From NCBI GenBank assembly GCA_028869395.1, contig JAGWSE010000095.1:1-8611 (forward strand): 8,611 bases of DNA, read 5' to 3'. The position numbers and the translations under genes are program-made. This DNA comes from Alphaproteobacteria bacterium (GTDB taxonomy: Bacteria; Pseudomonadota; Alphaproteobacteria; Caulobacterales; Caulobacteraceae). Below the pieces are notes generated by a model that was given only the letters and a program-made list of their open reading frames with translations, had not been told where the DNA came from and searched no databases. This document shows positions 6,296-8,611 of the stretch, one piece after another. Each line of letters opens with the position of its first letter. Position 1 is the first letter of the stretch.

Positions 6296-6321
6296 CAGGT
6301 GTTCTTTGTCGAAGAAACCTG
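6296..6321. repeat. Inverted repeat / stem-loop in the FIST-kinase upstream region
   Basis: CAGGT (6296-6300), a single bulged G, then TTCTT (6302-6306) pair exactly with AAGAA (6312-6316) and ACCTG (6317-6321) around the 5-nt centre TGTCG. This makes a 10-bp dyad. A further copy of CAGGT lies directly left (6291-6295). It is about 50 bp past the stop of the 66-aa gene and about 57 bp upstream of the predicted -35 of the FIST operon. It could be an operator or the 3' end structure of the small gene's transcript. No T-run follows on either strand, so it is not a classical intrinsic terminator. Confidence 0.4.
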
Positions 6322-6369
6322 TTCAGGGAGCTTCAGCCGTCGTTCGCCTATCTACTGCGATGCGTCGGT

Positions 6370-6570
6370 TCACCAACTCCGCTCTTCCTCGTGCTCGCCT
6401 TGAAGGGCAAGCTCGGGATGCCTTGTGATCAGCTCGATGCGATCCGCGGCCAGCTTCTCCCAGTGCTCCGCCATCTCAAGCAACTGGATCCGGCCCGCGT
6501 CCGACGGCATGCTCGCCGCCAGATCGCGGCACTCCTGTGCGTGCCTGCGGTATTCCGACGCCTTCTTCAT
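6370..6570 (-). CDS. Small conserved-looking helical protein of unknown function (66 aa)
   Basis: The 66-residue product begins MKKASEYRRHAQECRDLAAS and continues as two probable amphipathic helices (about 3-20 and 26-50, the latter LLEMAEHWEKLAADRIEL), ending in an acidic tail with EHEEERSW. It has no signal peptide, membrane segment or cysteine pair; one Cys is at 14. The pattern MKxAxEYRxHAxECRxLA followed by LLxMAExWExLA is one I recognise from short hypothetical proteins frequent in Caulobacter, Bradyrhizobium and relatives, but no function is known to me. The ATG at 6568-6570 is preceded by AAAGGG at a workable distance. It lies upstream of and on the same strand as the FIST-kinase pair, but 208 bp with a separate predicted promoter intervene, so it is probably its own unit. 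The gene is likely real; its role is unknown. Confidence 0.75.
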   Translation of the reverse strand: MKKASEYRRHAQECRDLAASMPSDAGRIQLLEMAEHWEKLAADRIELITRHPELALQGEHEEERSW

Positions 6571-6769
6571 CGAGGCGCCCTTTACCGTCTCCGGGCGCGG
6601 GCCTCAACGTCCTAGGATGCGCCAACGACGCCTTCAGAGGATGGCGCGGCGGAAGGCAAGGCCGCCCGTTCTCCCTCAGCGCGGCGACCGCTTCAGGGCC
6701 GTTCGATCGGACGTGGCGTTGGCGTCGAGAGGGCATGGAACGATTTCGACCCGTCGCAGGTGATCGCGT

Positions 6770-6789
6770 CGACCGCCGCGGGGCGGTCG
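6770..6789 (-). terminator. GC-rich hairpin after the DsbA-like gene, possible transcript end
   Basis: CGACCGCC (6770-6777) and GGCGGTCG (6782-6789) form a perfect 8-bp stem with a GCGG tetraloop. It lies 6 nt beyond the stop of the DsbA-like gene. No T-run follows in the direction of transcription, so it may act as a stabilising 3' structure or a tailless terminator rather than a classical one. The rest of the 225-bp gap up to the 66-aa gene shows no convincing coding sequence. Confidence 0.4.
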
Positions 6790-6795
6790 CCGGAG

Positions 6796-7530
6796 CTAGC
6801 CCAGGGTCTTGAGTCCGCCGTTCTGGGCCGCGGCGATGGCGGCGCGCAGGGCCGGGAGGTCCGCGCCGGGGATCAGGGTGTCGCCGACGATGAAGGCCGG
6901 GGTGCCGTCGATCTTGAGGGCGCTGGCCAGGGCGCGGGTGTCGAGGATCTGACGCTCGATGGCCGGATCGTCAGCCGCCTTGCGCACCTCGGCCGGGTTC
7001 AGCCCGGCGGCGGCCAGGTCCTTGTCGAGCAGGGTGTCGTCCAGCGCCTTCTCCGCCATCCAGCTCTGGTAGAGCTGCAGCGCCTTGGGCTTGGCCTGCG
7101 GCGTCAGCGCCACCTTGGCGGCGGTGTCCGACAGGTCGCCGAAGATCGGGAACTCCTTGAAGACGAAGCGGATGTCCGGGTTGTCCTTGATCAGCTTCAC
7201 CACTTCCGGGGCGGCCAGCTTGCAGTAGGCGCAGCGGTAATCGAAGAACTCCACCACCGTGACCTTGCCGTTCGGGTTGATCACGATGTCGCTGGGGTCG
7301 CGCTCCAGCTCGTTGCGGTACTTCTGTATGGCGTCGGTCGCCGCCTTCGCGGCCGCGGCCTGCTGGTTGGCCTGCAGCTTCTGGGCGGCCTCCTCGATGA
7401 CCTCGGGATGGGCCATGAGGTAGGCGTGGACCCGCTGGCCGAAGGCGGCGTCGTCGGACTTCTGGCAGCCGGCGAGCGACAGGGCGGAGCAGGCGAGGGC
7501 GGCGAGCGCCGCGGCGGAGGCGAGTCTCAT
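6796..7530 (-). CDS. DsbA/ScsC-family thioredoxin-fold lipoprotein
   Basis: This is a periplasmic thiol-disulfide oxidoreductase or isomerase of 244 residues. It starts with a lipoprotein signal: MRLASAAALAALACSALSLAGC, with lipobox LAG-C at Cys22 followed by Gln-Lys rather than Asp, which suggests an outer-membrane anchor. Residues about 28-75 form a helical N-terminal region containing YLMAHPEVIEEAAQKL, the pattern seen ahead of ScsC/BdbD-type domains and linked there to oligomerisation. The thioredoxin fold starts near 88 (KVTVVEFFDYRCAYC), with active site Cys100-Ala-Tyr-Cys103. The cis-proline loop is DGTPAFIVG near the C-terminus. It starts 38 bp after the M48 protease stop on the same strand, so an operon is likely. 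Whether it is an oxidase or an isomerase cannot be told; CxxC with Ala-Tyr is compatible with either. No DsbB or DsbD partner is visible. Confidence 0.92.
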   Translation of the reverse strand: MRLASAAALAALACSALSLAGCQKSDDAAFGQRVHAYLMAHPEVIEEAAQKLQANQQAAAAKAATDAIQKYRNELERDPSDIVINPNGKVTVVEFFDYRCAYCKLAAPEVVKLIKDNPDIRFVFKEFPIFGDLSDTAAKVALTPQAKPKALQLYQSWMAEKALDDTLLDKDLAAAGLNPAEVRKAADDPAIERQILDTRALASALKIDGTPAFIVGDTLIPGADLPALRAAIAAAQNGGLKTLG

Positions 7531-7568
7531 GGGCGCTCAGATAGGCGAAGTGCGGGGATTTACGAAGC

Positions 7569-8611
7569 TCAGTTGACCTGGCTCTTGGCGATGGAGCCGT
7601 CCTTCGCCAGGTCTTCCAGGTCCTGCCGGGAGGGCTTCGACACCAGGACGATGTCGGTGGCGCGGCGCCATTCGGGCGAGTTCTTGGGCAGCCGCTCGCG
7701 GGCGCGCATGGCGAACACCAGGGCCTGGCGCTGGTTGCCGATGGCGAACTCGTATTCCGCCGTGGCCAGGCGCGCCATGCCGTCCTTGTGTTCCTTGTCG
7801 TAGGCCTGCGCCAGGATGCGCCAGCCGTCGGCGTTGTCGTTCTCCTCGGCGAGCGCCTTCTTCAGCTCCACGACGCCTTCGGCCACCTTCTTGGGATCGT
7901 CCAGCGCGACCAGGGTCTGGCCGAGGTTGATGTGCAGCAGCGGCGCGTTGGGCTTCAGCTCGACCGACTTGCGCTGCGGCGCCTCGGCCTGGTCGGCATG
8001 GCCGTACTCGAAGAGGATCTGGCCCTTGAGCTCGTAGAGATAGGGGTCGTCAGGGTGCTGCTGGATCAGCGGCGCAAGGCGCTTCAGCGCCTGGTCCGGC
8101 TCCTTCATCTGGTAGTAGGCGATGGCGCGGGCGTACTGGGCCGGGAAGGACTTGTCGCTCTCGGGGTACTTCACGATCGCCACCTGCGGCTCGAGGAAGC
8201 CCTCGAGCTTGGCCTTCATGATCTCGTGTTCGGCGATCGCCTGCGGGCTGTCGACCTCGCGGTAGTGCGGCATGGCCTCAACGCGCGACTGCAGGGCGTC
8301 GATGCGGTCCGATGACAGCGGGTGGTCGATGAAGAAGCGGTAGCGGCGGTACTGGTCGAAGACTTCCTGGTAGCGGAAATTGTTGAAGAAATCGGCCAGG
8401 CCCCGGCCCGAGAGCCCCGCCTTCTCGAGGATCGTGGCGCCGGCCTGGTCGGCGCGGGATTCCTGTTCGCGGCTGTAGCCGATGGCGCCCAGCGCGCCGA
8501 AATACTGGGCGCTGCCCACCAGCCCGGCCGCGGCGTCGCCGGCCCCGCCGGCGGCCGCCAGCACGCCCAGGCCCATGGTCAGCAGGAAGGGCACCATGCC
8601 GGCGCGGGCCA
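7569..8611 (-). CDS. BepA-like M48 family metallopeptidase with TPR domain (N-terminus beyond right edge)
   Basis: This is the C-terminal part of a periplasmic zinc protease/chaperone of the BepA (YfgC) type, which monitors assembly of outer-membrane beta-barrel proteins. The frame is open to the window edge: four residues (ARAG) precede the internal Met at 8595-8597, which is not the real start. Visible are a Gly/Ala-rich hydrophobic segment (MVPFLLTMGLGVLAAAGG), then GYSREQESRADQAG with the Glu expected to be the third zinc ligand and the following Asp, then DHPLSSDRI, the conserved HP-x-RI element after the catalytic core. From about residue 145 of the visible part to the end are TPR-like helices (YARAIAYYQMKEPDQALKRLAPLIQQHPDD; LYELKGQILFEYGHADQA; LHINLGQTLVAL). 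The HExxH motif must lie outside the window. Family assignment is firm; equivalence to E. coli BepA is probable only. Confidence 0.9.
   Translation of the reverse strand, partial: ARAGMVPFLLTMGLGVLAAAGGAGDAAAGLVGSAQYFGALGAIGYSREQESRADQAGATILEKAGLSGRGLADFFNNFRYQEVFDQYRRYRFFIDHPLSSDRIDALQSRVEAMPHYREVDSPQAIAEHEIMKAKLEGFLEPQVAIVKYPESDKSFPAQYARAIAYYQMKEPDQALKRLAPLIQQHPDDPYLYELKGQILFEYGHADQAEAPQRKSVELKPNAPLLHINLGQTLVALDDPKKVAEGVVELKKALAEENDNADGWRILAQAYDKEHKDGMARLATAEYEFAIGNQRQALVFAMRARERLPKNSPEWRRATDIVLVSKPSRQDLEDLAKDGSIAKSQVN

Noticed and set aside
6760..7803. Plus-strand open frame (347 aa) spanning the DsbA-like and M48 genes
   Set aside because: It crosses two real minus-strand genes and their spacer; its Gly/Leu/Arg-rich composition is a strand artefact.
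1..8611. CRISPR array, tRNA/rRNA genes, transposons or prophage genes
   Set aside because: No regularly spaced repeats, RNA gene signatures, transposase or phage-like coding sequences were seen.

Overview
The window is GC-rich DNA with compact, mostly same-strand operons. It looks like an alphaproteobacterium, most plausibly in or near the Caulobacterales (Caulobacter/Phenylobacterium-like). Support comes from the base composition, the aroQ-accB-accC order, the DsbA-like lipoprotein next to an M48/TPR protease, and the style of the hybrid histidine kinase. The genus is an inference; no rRNA or other marker is present.

Layout, left to right. (1) Positions 1-1837, minus strand: aroQ (type II 3-dehydroquinate dehydratase), accB (biotin carboxyl carrier protein) and the N-terminal two thirds of accC (biotin carboxylase). 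They form one operon running off the left edge. (2) Positions 1920-2910, plus strand: thiS and thiG, the sulfur carrier and thiazole synthase of thiamine synthesis. They diverge from aroQ across a gap of about 80 bp. (3) Positions 2911-3126: a convergent intergenic stretch with a REP-like hairpin. (4) Positions 3127-6161, minus strand: a two-gene signalling operon. A soluble FIST-domain sensor comes first, and a soluble hybrid histidine kinase (GAF-like region, coiled coil, HisKA, HATPase, receiver) follows it through a 4-nt GTGA overlap. (5) Positions 6162-6369: the control region of that operon. It contains a good match to an alphaproteobacterial EcfG (general stress sigma factor) promoter, a hairpin-like inverted repeat and a 21-bp-spaced direct repeat. 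(6) Positions 6370-6570: a small 66-aa helical protein. (7) Positions 6796 to the right edge, minus strand: a BepA-like M48 metallopeptidase with TPRs (N-terminus outside the window), then a DsbA/ScsC-type lipoprotein.

How the genes fit together. AccB and AccC are the biotin-carrying half of acetyl-CoA carboxylase, and AroQ is a shikimate-pathway enzyme. ThiS and ThiG build the thiazole ring. BepA-like and DsbA-like proteins act in the envelope on outer-membrane protein folding and thiol redox. The FIST/kinase pair is the most interesting element. It has the architecture of NosP-type systems, in which a FIST protein senses a small ligand (heme/NO in studied NosP) and controls a partner kinase; here it sits behind a predicted stress promoter. 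The thi pair, the sensor operon and the small gene lie between two blocks (M48-dsbA and aroQ-accBC) that I recall being closer together in other alphaproteobacteria, so this central part may be an accessory insertion.
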